A model generated the notes under the pieces. The model saw only the letters and a list, made by a program, of their open reading frames with translations, was not told the DNA's origin and did no database searches. Shown in pieces: positions 25,589 through 34,098 of a stretch of DNA of 64,000 nt (position 1 is the stretch's first letter; each line of letters starts with the position of its first letter). The position numbers and the translations under genes were made by a program. Origin of the DNA: DASQHY01 sp035602605. GTDB lineage: Bacteria; Acidobacteriota; Terriglobia; Acidiferrales; UBA7541. The stretch lies in NCBI GenBank assembly GCA_035602605.1, contig DATNLZ010000069.1, positions 62,001-126,000 of the forward strand, written 5' to 3'.

Positions 25589-26566
25589 CTAAATGGAATC
25601 GAGCGCGGCGTACCCCGCGCCCAGCAACGGAGCATTCTGATTGAGCACAATGATAATTGGAATCCGCTGCAGCACCGCGCCCATTTTTTCCTTGTCGCAA
25701 AACGACCGGAAGAATGTCCCATCCTTCAGCTTCGGCAAGATCTTTACGGCAATACCTCCGGCCACATAGAGGCCCGCAAGCGGCAAGGCCTTCAGCGCGA
25801 GATTGCCCGACTCCGCGCCATAGAGAGCGGTCCACGTATCGAGCGTCTCGACGCACACGCTGCAAGTACCGGTCAATGCGTTGTGGGTGATTTCCGGCGC
25901 AGGGTCAGTTTCATGACTATCAAAACCGGGATGCTTCATCGCCGGGTTCAAAAACTCATGGATGGTTTGAAAGCCGCGCCCGGAAACAAGCACTTCCCAG
26001 CTCACGTTCGCCGCGCGTTTCTTCAGAAAGCGCAGCAACTCGATTTCCCTCTCCGTGCGGGGGGCAAAATCGGTGTGGCCGCCTTCGGTTGCCGACACTG
26101 CGTGCCGCACCCCATCCCAGAAAAGAATCGCTTGTCCGAGTCCGGTTCCCGCCGCGATTAAAGCCTTATTGGAATGCGCTTGCGGAAAGCCCGCATTTAG
26201 CAAAAATATTTCTTCGCTCGCCAGATGGCTTATGCTGTGCGCTGTCGCTTCCAGATCATTGAGCAACGTCACGCGTTTCAACCCGACTTCTTTCGCCAGC
26301 GCTGCTCCATCCACGATCCACGGGAGATTCGTGGCCCTTACGCGATGTTCGATAACCGGACCAGCAATACCAAATCCCGCGGCCCGCAGCGGCTCGGCGA
26401 CGAAATAACCGGCGCTGTCGCGAAGAAATTCCGCGACAATATCTTCGAAGCGCGCATATTTTTTGCTCTCGAACCGCTTCTCGAAGAGCAACTGAAGCCG
26501 GCCACCCTGCTTGCTCAGGAGAGCCAGGTTGGACTTGGTTCCGCCAACGTCACCTCCCAGAATCAC
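25589..26566 (-). CDS. glk: Glucokinase (Glk family)
   Basis: This is a 325-residue ATP-dependent glucokinase of the bacterial Glk family, phosphorylating glucose at C6. Seen: the phosphate-1 motif GGDVGGTKSNLAL at the N-terminus; the sugar-binding LLNDLEATAHS with the catalytic Asp; IAAGTGLGQAIL; SATEGGHTDFAP; and a C-terminal ADP-site YVAGGIAVKIL. The start is GTG at 26566, overlapping the TGA of pgl (GTGA), a translational coupling. It is the third enzyme of a zwf-pgl-glk cluster feeding glucose into the pentose phosphate pathway. Confidence 0.92.
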   Translation of the reverse strand: MILGGDVGGTKSNLALLSKQGGRLQLLFEKRFESKKYARFEDIVAEFLRDSAGYFVAEPLRAAGFGIAGPVIEHRVRATNLPWIVDGAALAKEVGLKRVTLLNDLEATAHSISHLASEEIFLLNAGFPQAHSNKALIAAGTGLGQAILFWDGVRHAVSATEGGHTDFAPRTEREIELLRFLKKRAANVSWEVLVSGRGFQTIHEFLNPAMKHPGFDSHETDPAPEITHNALTGTCSVCVETLDTWTALYGAESGNLALKALPLAGLYVAGGIAVKILPKLKDGTFFRSFCDKEKMGAVLQRIPIIIVLNQNAPLLGAGYAALDSI

Positions 26567-27447
26567 CGGCTCTCTCCCGGAATCTTTTTCCCGCCAGGCG
26601 CGCTGCTGGATCCCGAGCCATGTGGTCCCTCACTGGGACCACTGCGCGGAGGAATCGGCCGATCGCGCAACGACGCAGCTGCTTCGGAAAGAAGGGACGC
26701 AGCCAGTTCGTCGACTAGAAACAAGCGCTCGCCCTCCGGCACAACGACCAGCTCTGCGGGCAAAGGAGGATCTTGTTCGTGACGCAGCACCGCCCGCAAC
26801 GTCGCTGCCTTTTCCGCTCCGCACACCAGGAAAAGCACGCGACGCGCTGCGTTGATCACCGGAAGCGTCAGCGTCATTCGCCGAAGACCCGAGTGCGGAT
26901 CCTTCGGTGTGCTCACCCACCGCGACGTTCCGCGCACTCCGCGCGTGCCAGGGAAAAGCGATGCGGTGTGACCATCAGTGCCCATGCCCAGCAAAATCAA
27001 ATCAAAGCGCGGGAAACCGTGGCTGTCACGCTCAAGACCTTTTCGCAAAAGTTCTTCGTAAGATTCCGCAGCGCGCCCCAGATCGCTTCGCTCGGCTTCC
27101 ATGCGATGCACGTTTTGCGAAGGAATCGGCACACGCAGCAGCAGCTCGGTCCGCGCCATCCCGTAGTTGCTGTCGGGATGATCCGGCGGAACGCCGCGCT
27201 CGTCTCCCCAATAGATGTGTACTTTGCCCCAATCAACTTGCAGCCGGTATTCCGCATCGGCAAGGCAACGGTACATGGCCCGCGGCGTCGAGCCACCCGC
27301 AAGAGCCACGCGAAACGCGCCATTGCGTGCGATCGACTGCCAGGCCCATTCCACAAAAAATCGGGCCGCCGCGCGCGCCACGGCCGCCGCGTCGGGACAC
27401 AACATCACTCCGGGAATAATTTCTTTCGGTGTAAAATTATGCGTCAT
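26563..27447 (-). CDS. pgl: 6-phosphogluconolactonase
   Basis: This is a 294-residue lactonase of the DevB/SOL type, hydrolysing 6-phosphogluconolactone made by the neighbouring dehydrogenase. Seen: LAGGSTPRAMY, YWGDERGVPPDHPDSNYGM and LGMGTDGHTASLFPG, the three family motifs, with the catalytic His in the last. The family is usually about 230-250 residues; here about 35 extra residues rich in Pro, Ser and Gly follow the last helix (after SLRDR). The start at 27447 lies 11 bases inside the 3' end of zwf. The extension runs up to the GTGA overlap with glk, so it may reflect an old stop-codon loss. Confidence 0.9.
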   Translation of the reverse strand: MTHNFTPKEIIPGVMLCPDAAAVARAAARFFVEWAWQSIARNGAFRVALAGGSTPRAMYRCLADAEYRLQVDWGKVHIYWGDERGVPPDHPDSNYGMARTELLLRVPIPSQNVHRMEAERSDLGRAAESYEELLRKGLERDSHGFPRFDLILLGMGTDGHTASLFPGTRGVRGTSRWVSTPKDPHSGLRRMTLTLPVINAARRVLFLVCGAEKAATLRAVLRHEQDPPLPAELVVVPEGERLFLVDELAASLLSEAAASLRDRPIPPRSGPSEGPHGSGSSSAPGGKKIPGESR

Positions 27448-28990
27448 GCCACCGCCGCCCATCTCTCTCTAGCAACTCCTCGGCTTCGCGCGGACCCCAA
27501 CTTCCGGCCGCATACTTGGGAATGTCGCAGGATTTTCCCCCGACATTCCACGCCGCCAGAATTGGACCGACCAGCGACCACGCCGCCTCAACGCTATCGG
27601 CGCGATCAAACAATGTCGCGTCGCCGCGCAGGCAATCGCTCAGCAGCGTTGCGTACGCGCTATGGGAACTTTTACCAAACGCGGTGCGGTAACAGAAATC
27701 CATAGTCACCGTACTGATATTCATTTCCGGGCCGGGACGCTTGGCCCCAAAAGAAATTGAAATTCCTTCGTCCGGCTGAATATTCAGCACCAGCCGGTTC
27801 GCGTCGACATTTCGCCCGCGAAAGACGACGTGCGGAACCTGGCGAAATTGAATCACGATTTCGCTGGTGCGGCTCGCCAGCCGTTTCCCGGTACGCAAAT
27901 AAAACGGCACGCCCGCCCAGCGCCAATTATCAATTGCCAGTTTGCCAGCGACAAAAGTTTCTGTACACGAATCAGGTTTTATTCCTGGCTCTTGGCGATA
28001 GCCGGCCACTGGCTTGTCGCCGAGTTTCCCGGCGGCGTACTGCGCTCGCACCACGTCGCGCGCTATGGTTTCAGAAGTGAACGGCCGAATCGATTGCAAG
28101 ACCTTGAGTTTTTCGTTGCGGACTGCGGTAGCGTCAAAAGAGGCCGGCGCTTCCAGCGCAACAAGCGACGTCAATTGCAACACATGGCTCTGAATCATGT
28201 CGCGCAGGGCTCCGGTCGTTTCGTAAAATGCCGCGCGGCGCTCGACGCCCAGAGTCTCGGCCGCGGTGATTTGGACGTGATCAATATAATTGCGGTTCCA
28301 CAGCGGCTCAAAAATACCGTTGCCGAAGCGGAGCACTAAGAGATTCTGCACGGTGTCTTTTCCCAGATAGTGATCGATTCTGAAAATCTGCAACTCGTCG
28401 AAAACCTTGAGAACTTTGCCGTTCAAGTCGCGCGCCGAGGCCAGGTCGCGGCCAAAAGGCTTCTCGATAATGATGCGAACCCAGGAGTCGTTGTTCACAG
28501 GTTTGGCCAATCCCGCGCGGCCTAATTGTTCGACGATGGCTGGATAAACCTCCGGCGGAGTCGCTAAATAAAACAGCCGGTTTGCGGGGATTCGGCGTTC
28601 GCTTTCCAACTCGCGCAACCGGATTGCAAGCTTCGTGTAGGATTGCGGATCGTGATATTCACCAGAGTGGTAAAAAAGATTTTGGGCGAAATCGTTCCAT
28701 GCCGATTCATCAATCGGACCGACCTCGGAAATACTCTTGGCTGCTTCCGCAGCGGTCGAGCGAAAGTTTTCATCGGTCATCCCGGTTCGCGCAAAACCAA
28801 TGATGGCATATTGCTGATGGGCCAATCCGTTATGTGCGGCCAAGTCGTAAAGCGCTGGTAGAACTTTGCGGCGCGCGAGATCTCCGGATGCTCCAAAAAG
28901 CACGATGGTGCAACGTTCCGGCGAGTGCGCGGTTTCGCTCCTGGGCGCAGAAGCAGTTCCAGGTGGTTTTTGGGAATTGCTGGGCATCAT
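27437..28990 (-). CDS. zwf: Glucose-6-phosphate 1-dehydrogenase
   Basis: This is a 517-residue NADP-dependent dehydrogenase, the entry step of the oxidative pentose phosphate and Entner-Doudoroff routes. Seen: the cofactor motif FGASGDLARRK at about 33-43; IIEKPFGRDL; the active-site RIDHYLGKDTVQNLLVLRFGN; WAGVPFYLRTGKRL; and the closing GSWGPREAEELL. A 27-residue polar N-terminal lead precedes the fold. Two adjacent ATG codons (28990 and 28987) are possible starts. It is upstream of pgl and glk on the same strand with overlaps, so the three are one operon. Confidence 0.95.
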   Translation of the reverse strand: MMPSNSQKPPGTASAPRSETAHSPERCTIVLFGASGDLARRKVLPALYDLAAHNGLAHQQYAIIGFARTGMTDENFRSTAAEAAKSISEVGPIDESAWNDFAQNLFYHSGEYHDPQSYTKLAIRLRELESERRIPANRLFYLATPPEVYPAIVEQLGRAGLAKPVNNDSWVRIIIEKPFGRDLASARDLNGKVLKVFDELQIFRIDHYLGKDTVQNLLVLRFGNGIFEPLWNRNYIDHVQITAAETLGVERRAAFYETTGALRDMIQSHVLQLTSLVALEAPASFDATAVRNEKLKVLQSIRPFTSETIARDVVRAQYAAGKLGDKPVAGYRQEPGIKPDSCTETFVAGKLAIDNWRWAGVPFYLRTGKRLASRTSEIVIQFRQVPHVVFRGRNVDANRLVLNIQPDEGISISFGAKRPGPEMNISTVTMDFCYRTAFGKSSHSAYATLLSDCLRGDATLFDRADSVEAAWSLVGPILAAWNVGGKSCDIPKYAAGSWGPREAEELLERDGRRWHDA

Positions 28991-29116
28991 TGTGTTTCCA
29001 ACTCGCCGCGTTCTGAGTCGGACTTTCCACTTGGCTTATCGCGCTGCCGCGTACACGCATTCAAGTCTATCTGGCCCAAGCCAACTATCGCTATTTCCAT
29101 ACAGTCCTTTGAACGT

Positions 29117-29734
29117 TTATGCACTCAGTTTTGCGCCGCGGCTTGTCAGTTCGCCGCGCAACTGTTCCGGATTCTGATAGTGAATCGTGTCCAATCCCAT
29201 GCGGCGCGGGCTCTCGAGGTTGACCTCGCGATCATCAATGAACAAGCACTCTGCCGGAAGCTTCTGCGTCACGTGCAGCGCGATGCGGAAAATATCTTCT
29301 TCGGGCTTGCGCGTTCCAACATAGCAGGAACTAAAGAAAACGGGAAATTCCGGCTTGAGCTCGAATTTCTGAATACGGTACTCGTTGAGTTCCAGTGGTT
29401 CGTTGTTTATGGCGCCCATGAAGTATTGGCCACTGCCGGCCAGCTCCGTCAAGACGGCCCTGCTCTGCGGATACTCTTGGGATTGCGCCAAGATAAACGC
29501 AGTGAACTCCTCTCGCGAAAATGTCCGTGGTTGCCGAAACACCGTGCGGTCAAGATACTGGTCCAGGGTAATTCGCCCTTTTTCCCAATTGGCGAAAGAC
29601 GCATCGTGAAACCGCTCGAAATCGTCCCAATCCAATTGAAAAATTTCTGCGGCAGCTTTGCGGGAATCAATGTCCCAGCCATTGGTCAAAAGCACACCGC
29701 CGATATCCCAAAACATGGTTGTGAGTCGGGCCAC
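29117..29734 (-). CDS. HAD-superfamily phosphatase (HAD-IA, YihX-like)
   Basis: This is a 205-residue HAD hydrolase. Seen: motif I FWDIGGVLL near the N-terminus with the nucleophilic Asp, an alpha-helical cap, motif II INNEP, motif III with Lys in GTRKPEEDIF, and motif IV LFIDDREVN. This form resembles YihX-type enzymes that release phosphate from alpha-glucose 1-phosphate, and its place between pgi and zwf fits a sugar-phosphate substrate, but that is inference. The start is uncertain: GTG at 29734 gives a normal N-terminus, and ATG at 29716 would begin only two residues before the catalytic Asp, which is too tight. Confidence 0.85.
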   Translation of the reverse strand: MARLTTMFWDIGGVLLTNGWDIDSRKAAAEIFQLDWDDFERFHDASFANWEKGRITLDQYLDRTVFRQPRTFSREEFTAFILAQSQEYPQSRAVLTELAGSGQYFMGAINNEPLELNEYRIQKFELKPEFPVFFSSCYVGTRKPEEDIFRIALHVTQKLPAECLFIDDREVNLESPRRMGLDTIHYQNPEQLRGELTSRGAKLSA

Positions 29735-29832
29735 CGCTACACACGGCCTGCGGCGAAGCACCATTGCAGAACTTCAGAATTGCTCACAGGATGTATTCCC
29801 CTCATCGAAAACTTTCTTGCCGAATGTAAAAA

Positions 29833-31662
29833 TCATTGGCCGGCCGCACGAATCGAGGAGAGGGCTTGTTTCATCGCGTTCTGCAATTTTGGCAGGCCCG
29901 CAGCCGCACCCTCGCTGAGATGCAAACGTAAAACCGGCTTTTCGCGGCCCGCAAGCGATTCAAAATCGCCCAGTGCTTGCGTGAATTGGAGCTGACCAAA
30001 GGTGTACTTCGCCCCAGGAATGGGAACGTCCTCCGCGTGAGTCGCGGTGATCACTAGAAACATTCCTGTGGGCGGGCCTCCTTTGTAAAGCTGCCCAATG
30101 GAGTGCAAGTATCGCGGACCGTAGCCGAGCAAAACCGGCAGGCCAAGAGCGCGTGACAGAGCTTCGCGAATCGCACCAAGCGGTGCGGCATTGGAATCGT
30201 TTCTTTCAACATACGCCAGCAAGGAAACATAATCACGCGGCTTGCGCTGCTCGAAAAATGCACGCAAGGATTCTGTGAGTTTCAGCGTGGAAATATTGCG
30301 GTGAGTGGCACCTTCTGCGTAAAGCTCGATTCCCGATTCGCTGAGGCGCACTGCACTGACTGGCATCCGGCCCTTGACTTGGAATTCTTCAAGAATCTTT
30401 GCAGTGCGGTCTTTGCTTTCCTGCACGTTGGGCTCATCGAACGGATCAATCGCGAGAACCGCGCCGGCCACCGCAGTGGCCGCCTCCCACTTAAAAAATT
30501 CAGCGCCCAACTGGCTCGGGTCTGCAAGACGTATCTGCACTATAGGCACACCACGGTCTTGGAGCGAACTTGCCGCGGCATCGAGCGCCGTTGTGTTTTC
30601 CCCTTGCTGTGCCAGCACCGCAACGACGCAGCCTTGTGCAAATACCTCAGGCGTTACTGGCACGCCGCCGGCCACGGGCACGATTCCCTTCCCCTGCTTG
30701 CCGGTGCTTTCCGCAATCAGTTGCTCTATCCAATTGCCTAGAGGCACAAGACTCGGTGTGCTCAGAAGAATGAGTTTGTCGGTCGCGTCGGCGGCCGCTG
30801 TTCCCAGTAGCGCGCCCAATTGCAGCGCCGGATTGGAGTCCGCCGCAGCTGACGCTCCGCACGCCTTGCGCATGTCCAACGCGCTGCCGAGAACATCCTC
30901 GAGCTTTGCGCCCCACAGCGCCGCCGGGACCAGACCAAAATAGGAAAGCGCGGAATAGCGCCCACCAATATCAGGCGGATTCAGAAATGTCCGCAGGAAC
31001 CCATGTTCGGAGGCCAGCTGCGCAAGGTACGAGCCGGGATCGGTGATGGCCACAAAATTTTTGCCGGGAGGCTGAATGTCGCTCGCTCGCATGCGATCGT
31101 GAAAATACAAAAACTGCGAAAGGGTCTCGATCGTTTTCCCGGACTTACTGGCCACGACAAACAGCGTGTGCCGCAAGTCTACGGACGTTTCCACGGCGCG
31201 AATCGAACCAGGATCGGTGCTGTCCAGCACGAAGAAGCGGCGACCTTTTGCGGTAGCGGGAAAGGTGAGCGCGAACACTTCAGGTGCGAGACTCGACCCG
31301 CCCATACCGAGGAGAACGATGTCTCGCAATCCGGCACCCGCGACAGACTGCGCAAATTGCGAAAGATTGTCGGCGTCCTTTTGCATGGTGTCGAGAACGC
31401 CGATCCAGCCCAAGCGGTTGGCAATCACCCGAGCATGTTGCGCATCCGCCTGCCAAAGCGAAGCGTCCTTTGACCACATCTTTTGCATCGCGGCGTTGGC
31501 TTGCAAACGATTTACAGCATCGCGATGGGCTGCTACGAATCTGCCCGGCGAAATTTGCTGTGTGGGTAAGCCCACAGTTGTCCTCCCCACAGAACCAGTT
31601 GACGCGGCTGCGTTTCCTGCATCCTCTTTTGTCTCAGAAACACACGCATCGCGCAAGCTCAC
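29833..31662 (-). CDS. pgi: Glucose-6-phosphate isomerase, of the type fused to transaldolase elsewhere
   Basis: This is a 609-residue phosphoglucose isomerase with two SIS domains. Seen: LLGMGGSSLAPEVF, FVLDSTDPGSIRAVE and ASKSGKTIETLSQFLYF in the first SIS domain; GRYSALSYFGLVPAAL; and in the second half RLADPSQLGAEFFKWEAATA, the active-site region with catalytic Glu, and PVLLGYGPRYLHSIGQLYKG. This sequence type is best known as the C-terminal half of bifunctional transaldolase-isomerase proteins; here the transaldolase half is absent and about 40 unstructured residues precede the isomerase. The start is GTG at 31662 with no clear ribosome binding site, so the N-terminus is uncertain. Confidence 0.88.
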   Translation of the reverse strand: MSLRDACVSETKEDAGNAAASTGSVGRTTVGLPTQQISPGRFVAAHRDAVNRLQANAAMQKMWSKDASLWQADAQHARVIANRLGWIGVLDTMQKDADNLSQFAQSVAGAGLRDIVLLGMGGSSLAPEVFALTFPATAKGRRFFVLDSTDPGSIRAVETSVDLRHTLFVVASKSGKTIETLSQFLYFHDRMRASDIQPPGKNFVAITDPGSYLAQLASEHGFLRTFLNPPDIGGRYSALSYFGLVPAALWGAKLEDVLGSALDMRKACGASAAADSNPALQLGALLGTAAADATDKLILLSTPSLVPLGNWIEQLIAESTGKQGKGIVPVAGGVPVTPEVFAQGCVVAVLAQQGENTTALDAAASSLQDRGVPIVQIRLADPSQLGAEFFKWEAATAVAGAVLAIDPFDEPNVQESKDRTAKILEEFQVKGRMPVSAVRLSESGIELYAEGATHRNISTLKLTESLRAFFEQRKPRDYVSLLAYVERNDSNAAPLGAIREALSRALGLPVLLGYGPRYLHSIGQLYKGGPPTGMFLVITATHAEDVPIPGAKYTFGQLQFTQALGDFESLAGREKPVLRLHLSEGAAAGLPKLQNAMKQALSSIRAAGQ

Positions 31663-31893
31663 TCACATCAATCGCTAAGTTACGCTTGTGGGATGAATCA
31701 TAATCTCTTTGGCCGGTTGGAAGTGAGCATCAGACCAGGCCGGCCAGCGCAGCTGCCCAGCGACCCGAACTTGCTACCAAACTATGCCCATGGTGATCCG
31801 AGCTTGACACCAGAGGGTGGCTGGCATACGTTTTTGCGCCAAGCTAGAGCTGAAATCCGAAATTACCGAAGAGTCTCGCAGGCGAATGCGGTT

Positions 31894-32100
31894 CGATGGG
31901 TGAGAGCTCTGCGCGACAATCTGCAACCCTTTACTCACGGGGTGTACGTCAACGCGTTGGGCGAAACGAGCGACGAGCTTGTGAGGAAAGCGTACGGGCC
32001 GAACTACGCTTGGCTGGTAGAGATCAAGAAAAAGTACGACCCAACGAACGCGCTGCGGCTCAACCAGAACGTCAAGCCCGGCCAGCATTTGAACAATTAA
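31894..32100 (+). pseudogene. C-terminal remnant of a berberine-bridge-enzyme-type FAD oxidase
   Basis: About 68 codons encode the berberine/BBE tail of a PCMH-type FAD-dependent oxidoreductase: GVYVNALGE, then AYGPNYAWLVEIKKKYDPTN and LRLNQNVKP before the stop. The family is about 450-500 residues and has an FAD-binding domain before this tail; none is present. An open frame extends upstream to an ATG at 31693, but those 60 or so residues do not look like the family. The scrap faces away from the truncated-looking pgi gene and probably marks a recombination breakpoint. Confidence 0.75.
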
Positions 32101-32353
32101 GAAACACAGGCCACATGTACGGTGAGGGGCTGGGAGCCGCAGGAGCGTCATCGGGTAGTCTATTGGCGCCCTTAGGACAGGCCAGGTCGGCCGCCTCATC
32201 ACCGCGTACCATCAAGACTGTGCTCATCGTTCGGAAGTGCCAAGGAAACCTTAGTGTAATTAATCCCCGTTACGACGCCGACTCCGAGCAAGTTCGCCAG
32301 CTTGTTTGTCGGAAACGGACCACTTCCGCGCGCTGCTATGATTTTGCGTGCCA

Positions 32354-32734
32354 ATGAAGTATTCTGACGTTTGGAAACGCCTGCAGGAGGAACAGCAGAT
32401 GGCCGATGAAGGCTGTGGACACTCGCACGCAGCGCCAGCTGAACCGGTGACACTGGGAACGCGCATGGTCAAGTGCGTGAAATTTGGAAAAGAGATGCCG
32501 GGGCTGGAGCGTATTCCCTGGAAGGGAGAACTGGGAAAGCGCGTCTACGAGAATGTTTCCAAGGAAGCCTGGAAGTTGTGGATCGAACATTCCAAGATGG
32601 TCATGAATGAATTCCGCCTGAACCCGCTTGACCCGCAATCGCAAAAGATCATGGAAGAACAAATGGAGCAGTTTTTCTTCGGTGAAGGAGCGAAACTTCC
32701 TGAAGGGTATGTTCCGCAAAAAGCGAAGGGCTAG
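32354..32734 (+). CDS. YggX-like Fe(II)-trafficking/oxidative damage protection protein, N-terminally extended
   Basis: This is a 126-residue protein whose C-terminal 87 residues are a complete YggX domain: MVKCVKFGKEMPGLERIPW with the conserved Cys, GELGKRVYENVSKEAWKLW, NEFRLNPLDP, and FFFGEGAKLPEGYVP. YggX helps iron delivery and protects iron-sulfur enzymes from oxidation. Family members are usually about 90 residues and common in proteobacteria; here an extra N-terminal segment of about 38 residues carries a CGHSH metal-ligand-rich patch. ATG at 32354 is used; a GTG lies two codons upstream. Its stop overlaps that of the convergent ATP-grasp gene in a shared CTAG at 32731-32734. Confidence 0.85.
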   Translation: MKYSDVWKRLQEEQQMADEGCGHSHAAPAEPVTLGTRMVKCVKFGKEMPGLERIPWKGELGKRVYENVSKEAWKLWIEHSKMVMNEFRLNPLDPQSQKIMEEQMEQFFFGEGAKLPEGYVPQKAKG

Positions 32735-34083
32735 TGGTCGCCTGAGGACGCTCCCTTGGTTTGCGAAAGCGCGGGATGTTCGACGGCGAGTCGCTCTGCA
32801 AGATGAAATCGCAGCCGGCTGTGAGCCGCGCGCAAACTAGATTCAACGCCTGCCGGATCGTTTCCACGAGCAAAAATAAATCCCAAATAACTAGCGCCCT
32901 CAGGCCACGCGGCAATGTAATCGTGAACGCGCGCCGTGATGTGCAGCTCGGTGATGCCCGGTGTTGAACGTGCCTGGTCGAGCCCCTCGACGCCTTCAAA
33001 CACGCCGCTGTTGGGGACTGGAATCATGAAAACTCCGGAAGAGGCCTGCTCACGAGGGAGATCGGCTCCAGACAGACCGAGAGCGTGACGCACGAGCAAT
33101 TCTTCCAGAGAAATAAATTCTTGCGTCTCATGAGTTTCGACGTTCTGAAAGGGGCCAAAACGGAGCGCGTGTGAACAGAGCCCGCCAATGGGCCGGGGCG
33201 CTACTTCAAGAATCCAGGGCCCTTGCTCGTTGATGCGAAATTCAGCGTGGACCGACCCGCGAATTAGACCAAGCGCGCGCACAGCATCTTGCGCGCAGTG
33301 CTGGATCTTGTGCTGAATTTCGAGCGGCAGGCGTGACGGAGTTACGTAAATGGTCTCTTCGAAAAATGGTCCTTCGAGGGGGTCGGGCTTGTCAAAAATC
33401 GCAAGTATGCGCAGGTTCCCATCGTCGAGGAGTCCTTCGAGAGCGACTTCGCTTCCTGGAATGTAGTGCTCCACGAGAAGGCGGTCGAGACTGGGCTCGC
33501 GCGTCACTTGCAGCTCCGGTGATTGCAGCAAGCGGCGAATGCGCGTGAGGGCCGTAGAAAATTCTGGCACGCTGTTCGCGCGGATTACGCCCTGGCTCGC
33601 CGACAGCGAGAGCGGCTTGATGACGCACGGAAATTGCGCGCGCGTGGCCACAATCTCCGGCAACTCACCTATGGAAAAAGAAAAAAATGGAGGGACGGGC
33701 AAGCCGGCCGCCCTAAATATTTCTCTTTGGCGAAGCTTGCTGCGGCACGCTTCGACAACCGCAGGCGAATTGTGCTCGAGCACTAAGGCTTTGGCGACGT
33801 AGGCGGCGGTAACTGTGGGGCGATCGCCGAGCGCCAGCAGAGCGTCGGGCGGTGCTTCGTGCGCCTCATGGATGGCAGTCACAATGTCCAGCGCGGCTTG
33901 CTGGGGCCGCTCGAAATGAACGGGGATGGCGCGGTCGCCCCAAGGATCTTCGAGCTGATGGCAGCGATCGGTTGCGAAAATTACTTCGACGCCTAGTTTC
34001 TGAGCAGCCGCGGAAAAACTACTGGTCTGATAGCCCAGCTTACTGGCGAGGATCAAAAGGCGTTTGCGAGAAGTTGGCTGCAT
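32731..34083 (-). CDS. ATP-grasp ligase partner of the radical SAM selenoprotein
   Basis: This is a 450-residue ATP-grasp enzyme of the carboxylate-amine/thiol ligase fold. Seen: a pre-ATP-grasp Rossmann-like domain (LLILASKLGYQTSSF, ALGDRP) to about residue 110; RSKLRQREIFRAAGLPVPPF opening the grasp domain; FPCVIKPLSLSASQGV, the ATP-contacting strand and flexible loop; LLVEHYIPGSEVALEGLL; HAEFRINEQGPWILEVAPRPIGG with metal-binding acidic residues; and a C-terminal domain like that of L-amino-acid ligases. It starts 15 bases after the true stop of the radical SAM gene, on the same strand, so the two act together. The products could be an amide or peptide bond on a small molecule or protein; the substrate is unknown. 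Confidence 0.87.
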   Translation of the reverse strand: MQPTSRKRLLILASKLGYQTSSFSAAAQKLGVEVIFATDRCHQLEDPWGDRAIPVHFERPQQAALDIVTAIHEAHEAPPDALLALGDRPTVTAAYVAKALVLEHNSPAVVEACRSKLRQREIFRAAGLPVPPFFSFSIGELPEIVATRAQFPCVIKPLSLSASQGVIRANSVPEFSTALTRIRRLLQSPELQVTREPSLDRLLVEHYIPGSEVALEGLLDDGNLRILAIFDKPDPLEGPFFEETIYVTPSRLPLEIQHKIQHCAQDAVRALGLIRGSVHAEFRINEQGPWILEVAPRPIGGLCSHALRFGPFQNVETHETQEFISLEELLVRHALGLSGADLPREQASSGVFMIPVPNSGVFEGVEGLDQARSTPGITELHITARVHDYIAAWPEGASYLGFIFARGNDPAGVESSLRAAHSRLRFHLAERLAVEHPALSQTKGASSGDH

Positions 34084-34098
34084 TTTGCTGCTAAAGAG

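Noticed and set aside
28925..29995. 356-codon open frame on the plus strand
   Set aside because: Antisense to zwf, the HAD phosphatase and pgi, all with recognisable motifs.
31693..31893. Upstream part of the open frame containing the BBE scrap
   Set aside because: The residues do not resemble the FAD-binding part of the family and have no ribosome binding site; only the C-terminal part is supported.
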